Shown here piece by piece: positions 6,866 through 14,093 of a stretch of 14,712 nucleotides of DNA. Source of the stretch: JASJBU01 sp965372385 (GTDB taxonomy: Bacteria; Pseudomonadota; Gammaproteobacteria; Chromatiales; Chromatiaceae); assembly GCA_965372385.1 (NCBI GenBank), contig CBDVCD010000060.1, forward strand, positions 1-14,712, given 5' to 3'. The translations under genes and the position numbers were made by a program. The notes below the pieces were generated by a model. The model saw only the letters and a list, made by a program, of their open reading frames with translations, did no database searches and was not told the origin of the DNA. How positions within the stretch are numbered: the first letter of the stretch is position 1; each line of letters opens with the position of its first letter.

Positions 6866-9800
6866 TTAAATACTGACAGCACCTTTCTTTCTGACATCCC
6901 GTCTTTGTCCTGCCCACGCAATGCCGTTTTCGACTAATGAATACACCGAGGGAACCACCACCAGGGTAAGCAGCGTGGAACTCACCATGCCGCCGATAAC
7001 CGCAATAGCAAGAGGGCCATTGGTGTCTGACCCTGCGCCAAATCCCAAGGCCGCCGGCAGCAACGCCAGAATGATGGTGATGGATGTCATAAGGACAGGC
7101 CGCAAACGGATGGGACAGGCTTCCTTGAGGGCCTCATTGACACCCTTGCCTTCATTCCTCAACTGGTTAGTTAAATCCACCAACAGAATGGAATTCTTTG
7201 CCACCAGACCGACCAGAAGCACCAGACCGATCATGGAGTAGATATTCAGCGAATTTCCGGTCAGCCAAAGCGCGCCCACGCCACCGATGATGGCCAGCGG
7301 CTGCGCGACCATGATGATCAGAGGCTGGATAAAGGAGTTGAACTGACTGGCCAGCACCATATAGACCAGCAGAATGGATGTGGCGAAGGCAAACAACATA
7401 TTCGTAGTCGTCTTGCCGAACTCTTCGGCCCGTCCAATCATACTGACCTGATAGCCGACAGGAAGGATAGCTTCCGCGGCCGCGTTGACCATGTCGACTG
7501 CCTCCCCAAGTGAGACCGTCGGTGTACTGAAGAAGTTAGCTGCATACTGGAGATCGTGCCGGGAGACGACTGCGGCCCCCAGCTTGGGTTCCAGCATGAC
7601 CAGATTGTCCAGGCGCACCAGTTCTCCATCCTGCCCCCGCAGATAGATACGGGAGAGATCCGGTGCATGTCGCAATTGTCCTTCAGCGGCTTTCAGGCGA
7701 ATGTCATAGCGCTCGCTGTCGCCTGATTCGTCGTTAAAGCGGGCGATATCCAGACCACCGGCCATTACGTTGACCGATAAGGCCACATCCTGAGTCGAAA
7801 GCCCTAAACTGCGCACCCTTTCCCGGCTGAGTTTGAGCGCCAGTTGAGGCAGATCCAGCTGCAGCTCCATATCCACATCCCCAATGTCCGGATAGGCCTT
7901 TAGCCGCTCCTTCAACAGATGAGCGAGCCGCGCAACCTCAGGGAGATCCGGACCGCCCAGCACGAACTGTAAGGGTTCACCGCGTTGTCCGCCCACCACA
8001 GGCATGGGGGTGGGAAAGGCCTGAACGCCGGGGATCTCCGCCATCTCACCACGTAGTTGTTCGATCAATTCGACCTGGGACAGGCTGCGTTCCTCCCAAG
8101 GGATCATACGGACGATGAAAGAGCCTTTGCTTACCTGGCGGGACTGATCGGTACCGATGGTCGCAAAATAAGCCTCAACCTCCTGGTGGCTTGCCAGGAC
8201 CTTTTCGATCGCCTGCATCCTCTCCGCTGCATATTGGATGCTGGATCCCAGTGGCGTCTTGAAACTGACCAGGAAGCGGCCTTCATCCTGGACCGGCACG
8301 AATCCCTTGCCGATATGGGTAAAGAAATAGCCGCTGGAATAGACGGCGGCGATCGTCAGTATCACTACTGTCCAGCGAAAACGCAGTGCGCCATTCAAAA
8401 ACCGCCGGTAAACCCAATCCATGGCGCGAAAGCCTCCTTCCAGGAAGCGGTATAACCAGCCATGTCTTTCCGCCACCTTGAGGTAACGGGCACAGAGCAT
8501 CGGGGTCAGGGTAAGGGATACAAAGAGGGAGACGAGTACGCCGAATGTCACCACCACGGCGAAGGCCTGAAAGAAGCGGCCGATTATCCCCTGCATGAAG
8601 ATGACGGGAGCAAAGATGGCCACCAGGGTCAGGGTAGCCGCCAGCACGGCAAACACCACCTGCCGGGTGCCATTCAGCGCGGCACTGACCGGGTCGGGGT
8701 CGATCTCTTCTCGATGGCGGAAGATGTTCTCCAACACCACGATGGCATCGTCGACCACCACACCAATCAGCAGCAGCAGGCCCAGCATGGTCATGGTATT
8801 GAAGGTGTACCCCAGGAAGTACATCACCGCGACAGCGCCCAGCAACGACACCGGGATAGCAGCGGCAATGATAACGGTGGAACGGAAGCTTTTCAGAAAC
8901 AGCCAGACCACGAGCGCGGTCAACAGGGTTCCCTGGATCAGATGCTCCTCCAGTGCTTCGATGATGCTACGGATCAGATCCCCATCGTTGTGGGCGACAC
9001 GCAGTGTCATGCCGGGGGGTAGTTGGGGTATCAGCTCCTTATCCAGGCGGCGCTGTACCTCGTCAACAATCGCCACTGTATTGGCATTTTGTACCTTGAC
9101 GATACCGATGCCGACAGTGGTCTCGGCGTTGAAGCGAGCCAACTGGCGAAAGTCGGCCAGTCCATCCTCGATATCCGCGATATCCTCCAGCCGAATGGGA
9201 GCCCCCTCAGGATAACTGACAATCAACCGGCCCAGCGCCCTGGGATCGTGATATTCGAGATCCAGTTCGATCAGCTCTTCCCGATCACCGCTCACCAGGA
9301 AACCGCCGGGTAGACGCAGGTGCTCGGCTCTGAAGGCGCGCACGATGTCCGGCACCGTGATGCCAAACGCCGCCATCCGTGTGGTATGCAGATTGACCCG
9401 GATAGTGCGCTCCCGCTCGCCGCCAAGACGCACCTGTCCCACCCCATCGATGGTCTCCAGGCGCTTCTTTATCTGATTGCGTGCATACTGGTTAAGCTGC
9501 TGCAGGGTGCGCTCTCCGGTGAGCGCCAGCCACATGACAGGCAAGGCGCCGAATTCCACCTTGGCAACCACCGGTGGCTCGGCATCGTCCGGCAATTTTG
9601 TGAGCACCTGATTGACCTTGGCCTGTACTTCGTTGAACGCCACGTCGACATTCTTGGAGAGATCAAATTTGACGTTGATGATCGAAGCGCCTGGCGTCGA
9701 AACCGAATCGATATGTTCGATGCCGGGTGTACTGTTGACAGAGGTCTCGATGATGTTGGTAATACTGGAGTCGATGATCTCGGGTGTCGCACCGGGCAGG

Positions 9801-9949
9801 ATCGTCGTGACCGAGATCATGGGGAACTCGATGTAAGGGTAACGGTCGACGCCAATGTCCTTGTAGCTGATGATGCCGAACAGGACCAGCACGGCAGACA
9901 ACATGTAGGCCAGCACATGGCGTCGGACAGAAATCTCCGGGAGATTCAT
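6866..9949 (-). CDS. RND (HAE-1/AcrB-type) inner-membrane efflux pump
   Basis: Proton-driven exporter of 1027 residues, the normal size for the AcrB/MexB group, working as a trimer with the adaptor encoded just upstream and an outer-membrane channel. The N-terminus is typical (short cytosolic helix, TM1 about 13-29, then DRYPYIEFPMISVTTILPGATPE). The first periplasmic porter region runs about 30-335. TM4 carries the proton-relay pair Asp400-Asp401 in GVVVDDAIVVLENIF, and TM10 carries Lys918 in GLVAKNSILLVDL. These are the counterparts of AcrB D407/D408 and K940. A second porter region lies between TM7 and TM8. The C-terminal tail is short and basic (RRDVRKK). Its ATG overlaps the adaptor stop as ATGA. 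I see no frameshift or missing motif. The sequence does not show which compounds it exports. The TetR gene at the head of the operon suggests induction by a small toxic ligand. Confidence 0.97.
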   Translation of the reverse strand: MNLPEISVRRHVLAYMLSAVLVLFGIISYKDIGVDRYPYIEFPMISVTTILPGATPEIIDSSITNIIETSVNSTPGIEHIDSVSTPGASIINVKFDLSKNVDVAFNEVQAKVNQVLTKLPDDAEPPVVAKVEFGALPVMWLALTGERTLQQLNQYARNQIKKRLETIDGVGQVRLGGERERTIRVNLHTTRMAAFGITVPDIVRAFRAEHLRLPGGFLVSGDREELIELDLEYHDPRALGRLIVSYPEGAPIRLEDIADIEDGLADFRQLARFNAETTVGIGIVKVQNANTVAIVDEVQRRLDKELIPQLPPGMTLRVAHNDGDLIRSIIEALEEHLIQGTLLTALVVWLFLKSFRSTVIIAAAIPVSLLGAVAVMYFLGYTFNTMTMLGLLLLIGVVVDDAIVVLENIFRHREEIDPDPVSAALNGTRQVVFAVLAATLTLVAIFAPVIFMQGIIGRFFQAFAVVVTFGVLVSLFVSLTLTPMLCARYLKVAERHGWLYRFLEGGFRAMDWVYRRFLNGALRFRWTVVILTIAAVYSSGYFFTHIGKGFVPVQDEGRFLVSFKTPLGSSIQYAAERMQAIEKVLASHQEVEAYFATIGTDQSRQVSKGSFIVRMIPWEERSLSQVELIEQLRGEMAEIPGVQAFPTPMPVVGGQRGEPLQFVLGGPDLPEVARLAHLLKERLKAYPDIGDVDMELQLDLPQLALKLSRERVRSLGLSTQDVALSVNVMAGGLDIARFNDESGDSERYDIRLKAAEGQLRHAPDLSRIYLRGQDGELVRLDNLVMLEPKLGAAVVSRHDLQYAANFFSTPTVSLGEAVDMVNAAAEAILPVGYQVSMIGRAEEFGKTTTNMLFAFATSILLVYMVLASQFNSFIQPLIIMVAQPLAIIGGVGALWLTGNSLNIYSMIGLVLLVGLVAKNSILLVDLTNQLRNEGKGVNEALKEACPIRLRPVLMTSITIILALLPAALGFGAGSDTNGPLAIAVIGGMVSSTLLTLVVVPSVYSLVENGIAWAGQRRDVRKKGAVSI

Positions 9950-11043
9950 GGCTGCTTCTCCACTACCTGCACCGCTGCCCCGTTAACCAGGAAGGCTGCA
10001 CCGTCGGTGGCAACCCGTTCATTGCCGGCGAGACCGTCGGTGATCTCGATCAGACCATCGCTACGCTCGCCAAGCCGCACGGAACGAGCGTGGGCCTTTT
10101 CTGCCTCGATGATATAGACGACTTCACCAGCCGGCCGCCGGACCACACTGATCTCAGGCACCATCGTGGTTTGGGTCCGGGTTTCTACCAATACCTTGCC
10201 GACCACCGTGGCGCCGGGCCACCAGCTTCCAGGATTCTCGACCTCAACGATTACCACAATTGCCCGGCTTCCCCGACCTATCGATGGCTGCAACTCGGTA
10301 ATCTCTCCTTCAACCTGTACATCCGGTGCAACCGGACTCTGCATCACCACTTTCAGTCCGCGGCGTATGCGCGCTGCAACAGTCTCCGGAAACGGTAGCC
10401 AGGCCTGTAGCCGATTGCGTTCAGCGATCTCAAACAGGGGATCACCGATTTTTACATAGCCGCCGTTGGATACATGACGCTGTTGTATCTCCCCTGTTGC
10501 CGGTGCGGTGATACTCGCCTTCGCGATCCTATCACTCACAATCGCAAGGCGCGCCCTGGCGGCTTCCAGCTCGGCAAGAAAGACATCGCGCTGGGCAAGC
10601 GAGTCATCCAGCTGGGTCTTGGAGATGAAGTCCTTTTTTTCCAGATCCCCGTAGCGCTTCACCCGCCTGCGCTCATTGGCGATCTGCGCTTCCAGCCGCT
10701 TGATATCGGCCTCGGAGGCACGCTTTTCCAACTTCAGGCTAGATGTGTCTATTTCCGCCAGCAGTGTTCCCTTTTCAACACTGTCACCGGTATCAGCTGC
10801 AACCTTAACTATCCGCCCGGCAACCTCTGCCGCCAGGGTTGGGGCAACCTTGCTCCGGATGCGCCCAACCGATTCCAACCAAACCTGCAGGTCCCTTTTC
10901 TCTACTGGATGGGTGGTGATCCGTACTGCCGATACCTTTGGCTCTGCCTTCTCTTCAGTCAATTCGGTCTTGTTCTCTCCGCAGGCGCTGATCAATAGCA
11001 TCGGCATCAAGAAAAGGAGGAGTTGGTTCAATCGGGTATTCAT
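9946..11043 (-). CDS. RND efflux periplasmic adaptor lipoprotein (AcrA/MexA-type)
   Basis: Membrane fusion protein of 365 residues, partner of the RND pump encoded next. The signal peptide ends in the lipobox ISAC, with Cys21 as the lipidated residue, so it should be anchored to the inner membrane by lipid. Domains: first lipoyl half about 66-100 (LAAEVAGRIVKVAADTGDSVEKG); helical hairpin about 103-170; second lipoyl half about 175-205 (SITAPATGEIQQRHVSNGGYVKIGDPLF); beta-barrel; and a membrane-proximal C-terminal domain (VRLGERSDGLIEITDGLAGNERVATDG). I start at ATG 11043, which shares one base with the TetR stop (TGATG). A TTG one codon earlier is also possible, and AGAGAGG suits either. The overlaps with both neighbours place regulator, adaptor and pump in one tightly coupled unit. 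It is a different subtype from the two HlyD-type fusion proteins in the window. Confidence 0.95.
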   Translation of the reverse strand: MNTRLNQLLLFLMPMLLISACGENKTELTEEKAEPKVSAVRITTHPVEKRDLQVWLESVGRIRSKVAPTLAAEVAGRIVKVAADTGDSVEKGTLLAEIDTSSLKLEKRASEADIKRLEAQIANERRRVKRYGDLEKKDFISKTQLDDSLAQRDVFLAELEAARARLAIVSDRIAKASITAPATGEIQQRHVSNGGYVKIGDPLFEIAERNRLQAWLPFPETVAARIRRGLKVVMQSPVAPDVQVEGEITELQPSIGRGSRAIVVIVEVENPGSWWPGATVVGKVLVETRTQTTMVPEISVVRRPAGEVVYIIEAEKAHARSVRLGERSDGLIEITDGLAGNERVATDGAAFLVNGAAVQVVEKQP

Positions 11044-11684
11044 CAATCGTTGCCTCTCTTGCTTGTTATACCGTTGAGCAGAATATCCATCACACCAGTG
11101 CTGTAGCCTTGTGGATCGTTGCTGTACCGGATCTCAGGAATGTGTCGCATAACTGAGGCGGCTTGGAAGAAAAACACGTTGGCTGCCACCATCAGCGTGG
11201 CAACCAGTGCGGGATCCAGCTCTGGGCGCAGTTCACCGCTCTTCTGACCGTCACGACAGAGATCAACCATCCGGGAAAAACTTTCGCCTACGACCTTCTC
11301 GGCCAGTTCTTTTCCGCGCTCAGATCCGCCCTCCAGGGCCTCTCGTAGAATCAGCCGTGAGACATGCTGATGGCCCAGGATGCTCTTCAGGTGCCTGCTG
11401 GCAAATTGGCGCAACCGCTCCCGTTGGTCCCCGGATGCTCCTTCCAACTCTTCCAAGATTTGGCTGGATTCAGTAGCCGCACTGCGCAGTACAGCCAGGT
11501 AGAGCCCCTCCTTTGAGCCGAAGTGATGGAAGACATTGGCTTTGCAGACATCGGCTTTTTCCGCGATGGCCCGAATGGACGCACCGCCAAATCCCTTTTC
11601 GGCGAAAAGGATCTCCGCTGCTTCAAGAATGGCGGCCTCTCCACTGGATAAGGGTTCACTGGTTGGTTGGGCGGCTGAGAGCAT
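11043..11684 (-). CDS. TetR/AcrR-family transcriptional repressor
   Basis: Cytosolic DNA-binding regulator of 213 residues. It has a typical TetR_N domain: ILEAAEILFAEKGFGGASIRAIAEKADVCKANVFHHFGSKEGLYLAVL (about 19-66), with the helix-turn-helix at about 36-56 and the recognition helix ending in the family hallmark VFHHFGSKE. The all-helical C-terminal ligand and dimer domain has no motif that I can tie to a ligand. ATG 11684 is preceded by GAGG with a 9-base spacer. It is the first gene of the operon, and its stop shares a base with the RND adaptor start. A TetR-style palindrome lies 23 bases upstream, over the likely transcription start. The simplest reading is that it represses its own operon and is released by a toxic ligand. 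Whether repression also reaches the ABC block depends on read-through of 6725-6865. Confidence 0.95.
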   Translation of the reverse strand: MLSAAQPTSEPLSSGEAAILEAAEILFAEKGFGGASIRAIAEKADVCKANVFHHFGSKEGLYLAVLRSAATESSQILEELEGASGDQRERLRQFASRHLKSILGHQHVSRLILREALEGGSERGKELAEKVVGESFSRMVDLCRDGQKSGELRPELDPALVATLMVAANVFFFQAASVMRHIPEIRYSNDPQGYSTGVMDILLNGITSKRGND

Positions 11685-11706
11685 TCAAGGATACCTCACA
11701 GATAAA

Positions 11707-11722
11707 CTAACCGATCGGTCAG
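11707..11722. promoter_or_regulatory. TetR-type operator palindrome
   Basis: CTAACCGATCGGTCAG: a perfect 10-base core ACCGATCGGT (11710-11719), extended to 16 bases with a single mismatched pair (11709/11720). This is the usual form of operators for TetR-family repressors. It lies upstream of the tetR gene and overlaps the start site predicted from the promoter at 11725-11753, so a bound dimer would block initiation. It is the strongest palindrome I noticed in the window. Confidence 0.7.
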
Positions 11723-11724
11723 CC

Positions 11725-11753
11725 AATATAACAGAGATCTTCGTAACTGTCTG
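11725..11753 (-). promoter_or_regulatory. Probable sigma-70 promoter of the tetR-RND operon
   Basis: Minus-strand -35 CAGACA (11748-11753, 4 of 6 matches to TTGACA), a 17-base spacer and -10 TATATT (11725-11730, 5 of 6 matches to TATAAT). Initiation is expected about 7 bases on, near 11718, inside the palindrome, leaving a leader of about 34 bases with the ribosome binding site. It begins immediately after the MFS stop codon (11760). A weaker alternative, TTGGCT-N16-TATCTG across the operator, would put the start past the ribosome binding site and fits worse. Confidence 0.45.
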
Positions 11754-11759
11754 TGGCGC

Positions 11760-12914
11760 TTACACTCGTTGAGTGAGAAACAGAAGGACTGCTGAAGAGA
11801 GGGCGGTTAGAAATGCAGCAGTGAAAAATGCGACTGTCATACCGAACCACTGCCACAGGACTCCAAATAACAGTGCGGCGGGCAGGATCAATAGTCCATT
11901 GAGTAAATGGTAGATTCCGAAAACCGTGGCTTTTTGGTCGGCGGGGGCAAAATCCCCAATCAAGGCTCGCTCTGCCCCCTCGGAAAAAGCACTGGCAGCC
12001 ATAAAGGCCAAGAACAGCCCCCACAGCATCACTCCATCTCCGGATAACTGGGCAAAGGCAATGAGCAGAAAGAACCGGGCAACCCATCCTATGAAAACGA
12101 CTCGTATCCGTCCAAGACGGTCAGACAGCGCCCCGGCGGGAGCGGCGATCAATGCCTTGACCCCATGAGCAAAAGCCCACAATAGCGGCACCCACACAAT
12201 CTCGAGACCACCCTGGTACGCCCAGAGGACCAAGAAAGCCTCGGGGACGCTAGCCATGGCCAGACCGCACGACGCGATCAGCAATCCTTTGACCTGGGGA
12301 TTCAACAGGCTCCAACGGAGAGGTACAGGGGAGGGTGGTGGTGGTTCAGGAAGGCCCTTCAGGACAAATATCAGCAACAGAATGAGAAGCGTTCCAGGGA
12401 TGATCGAAAGAAGAAAGACTTCCTCGATTTCCGTTCCCCACTGGAGCAACAGGAAGGCGATCAACGGACCCAGCATCGCACCGGTGTGGTCCATCGCCCG
12501 ATGGAATCCGAAGGCGCGGCCCCGCACTGAGGTATCGACACTGGCAGCGATCACGGCATCACGCGGCGCTGTACGTAATCCCTTCCCAACACGGTCCAGA
12601 AAGCGAAATACGAGCACCCATGTCCAACCCAACGCCAAACCAATCAAGGGGCGAGCGATATTGGAAACGGCATACCCACCAATCACCAGTTTTCTACGGT
12701 TCCAGCCACGGTCGGCAAGCCAGCCGGAAACGAGTTTGAGGATGCTGGCCGCGGCTTCCGCCACTCCTTCAATCAGCCCGACCACTGCCGGTCCGGCTCC
12801 CAGGGTGGCAGTTAGAAACAGAGGCAGTAACGGCGTAATCATCTCGCTGGCTGTGTCATTCAGCAGCGAGACAAAGCCCAAGACAATTACAGTGCGTGGC
12901 AGAGTAGGAAACAC
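11760..12914 (-). CDS. MFS transporter of unknown substrate
   Basis: Major-facilitator inner-membrane carrier of 384 residues with about 12 predicted helices, the standard size. The loop between helices 2 and 3 has the MFS motif A form GWLADRGWNRRK (64-75). A second family-like stretch, FRFLDRVGKGLRTAPRDAVIA (about 102-122), is characteristic of one uncharacterised MFS group. The cytosolic loop between the two halves is Pro-rich (GLPEPPPPSPVP). The start is GTG 12914. The in-frame codons upstream reach TAA (12927-12929) with no other start, and no strong ribosome binding site is visible. The lpxR-like gene ends 20 bases upstream, so translation may depend on coupling to it. It precedes the tetR promoter and is not obviously under the palindrome. 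A drug or metabolite exporter is likely from the family, but the substrate cannot be inferred. Confidence 0.9.
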   Translation of the reverse strand: MFPTLPRTVIVLGFVSLLNDTASEMITPLLPLFLTATLGAGPAVVGLIEGVAEAAASILKLVSGWLADRGWNRRKLVIGGYAVSNIARPLIGLALGWTWVLVFRFLDRVGKGLRTAPRDAVIAASVDTSVRGRAFGFHRAMDHTGAMLGPLIAFLLLQWGTEIEEVFLLSIIPGTLLILLLIFVLKGLPEPPPPSPVPLRWSLLNPQVKGLLIASCGLAMASVPEAFLVLWAYQGGLEIVWVPLLWAFAHGVKALIAAPAGALSDRLGRIRVVFIGWVARFFLLIAFAQLSGDGVMLWGLFLAFMAASAFSEGAERALIGDFAPADQKATVFGIYHLLNGLLILPAALLFGVLWQWFGMTVAFFTAAFLTALSSAVLLFLTQRV

Positions 12915-12934
12915 GGTATTAGTAGCTTACTGGT

Positions 12935-13933
12935 TCAGTATCGATATGAAACACTGAAAGAACCATAGTTAAAACCTCCATTCTGGGTTTTGAAGCGTTC
13001 AGTTTCTTTTACCCAGGTCATGGATAAATTCCATTTACTGATGGCATACCCTGCACCCAAGAACATGGAGGCATGAGTATAATTTTTTTCGACGCTGGGG
13101 CTGTCACGAAAAGTATTACCGTCCAGGAAAATATTACGAAGGGTTAATGCGCCTTTTCCACCAAGGTACCAATAGAGCCCTTTTGGGATATCATTCTGAA
13201 AAAGATAACCTGCTTTCGGATCAGCTGAAGAGGGTCCACTAAAGACATCACCGGCATATTGGGAAAACACTATTGCTCCTCCCAATACCACCCCTGTCAG
13301 CATATTTCCAAGTTTTACCTGCCCGATACCGACAAGTTCATAATGAATGGAATCGTTCAATATCCCTTTATTAAGTTGCCATCGCCGTTCATACGCTAGA
13401 TTGAGGATGGGCTCGTTATGCAGCTGGTATTTCCATCCCTTTGGTTCGTCACTCCCTATAATCCCATGCACGAATTTCTGGGTTTGTTCCGCAAAGGAAG
13501 CGGGGCCGACGAGGCCTGCAAGCAATGTTAACGTGTTCGCGTAACTTTCCTTTCTTGCTTTGAACCCTACTGAGCCGTACAAAAGGCCAGCATAAGGAAG
13601 ATCATCCGGCTGTGGTTCACTTATGGTGATATCTGCAGGCGTGAAAATGGTCTGTCCAAACTGATAGGTGAGAGAACGCTTGTAACCATTACCTCTGAAA
13701 ATTTTGGTGTTACCAAGCAGGGAACGGAAAAACTTGGAGGTATTTGAATCGTTAAACCGATCAAATTCGGCAGATTGAATTTGTAAGTAGATGTTGCTGG
13801 AATAGTACCTATCCTCGCTATTCGGAACGAACGAATCATTCTCAACGGTGACATTCAGTGCCACCCAATCCGAATCACTCCCGCTAACAGAAGCGAGTGG
13901 AAAAAACCACAGTAAAGCGACCCATATTCGCAT
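12935..13933 (-). CDS. LpxR-family lipid A 3'-O-deacylase, outer-membrane beta-barrel
   Basis: Outer-membrane enzyme of 332 residues of the LpxR (DUF2219) family, which removes the 3'-acyloxyacyl group from lipid A on the cell surface. Signal peptide about 1-18 (MRIWVALLWFFPLASVSG). Family signatures in order: ENDSF (31-35) with the Asn-Asp pair used in Salmonella LpxR; DRYYSSN (41-47); the basic pair Lys85-Arg86; FTPADI (97-102); PDDLPYAG (109-116); the conserved His156 in KFVHGIIG; and PKGWKYQLHNEP (164-175). Alternating strands end in SVSYRY, an aromatic C-terminus typical of barrels inserted by BamA. The ATG at 13933 has GAGAG upstream. Base composition is visibly AT-richer than its neighbours: line 13081-13140 has 24 G+C of 60, against 33 of 60 at 8761-8820. 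This may point to transfer. All residues expected for activity appear present, but that is judged from memory of the family. Confidence 0.9.
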   Translation of the reverse strand: MRIWVALLWFFPLASVSGSDSDWVALNVTVENDSFVPNSEDRYYSSNIYLQIQSAEFDRFNDSNTSKFFRSLLGNTKIFRGNGYKRSLTYQFGQTIFTPADITISEPQPDDLPYAGLLYGSVGFKARKESYANTLTLLAGLVGPASFAEQTQKFVHGIIGSDEPKGWKYQLHNEPILNLAYERRWQLNKGILNDSIHYELVGIGQVKLGNMLTGVVLGGAIVFSQYAGDVFSGPSSADPKAGYLFQNDIPKGLYWYLGGKGALTLRNIFLDGNTFRDSPSVEKNYTHASMFLGAGYAISKWNLSMTWVKETERFKTQNGGFNYGSFSVSYRY

Positions 13934-14093
13934 AACATCTCTCGCTTAACCGATCACGGAATCAGTTCCAGTTCTTGGGTTTCAATCACTGACGGACAGC
14001 TTCCTCCTCACGCATAGCATGGACAGATGTGCCGGTAGCCAGCTCTCCATCCAAATGCGTATCTGATTTATAACGGGATTATCCTGCGAACCG
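13934..14093. other. Intergenic gap before the lpxR-like gene
   Basis: 160 bases with no ORF I accept and no hairpin with a T-run. On the minus strand TATAAA (14065-14070) could be a -10 element but lacks a fitting -35. TAACCGATC at 13947-13955 repeats the left half of the tetR operator, without a matching right half. Confidence 0.4.

Noticed and set aside
8462..9215. Long plus-strand ORFs of 186 and 206 codons within the RND pump gene
   Set aside because: They lie antisense to a complete, motif-bearing RND gene and have compositions typical of complementary-strand shadows.
9320..10117. 265-codon plus-strand ORF spanning the RND pump and adaptor genes
   Set aside because: It is antisense to two intact genes and crosses their overlap, with no recognisable domain.
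11685..11706. TTGGCT-N16-TATCTG as an alternative tetR promoter
   Set aside because: Initiation would fall beyond the GAGG ribosome binding site, giving a message without it.
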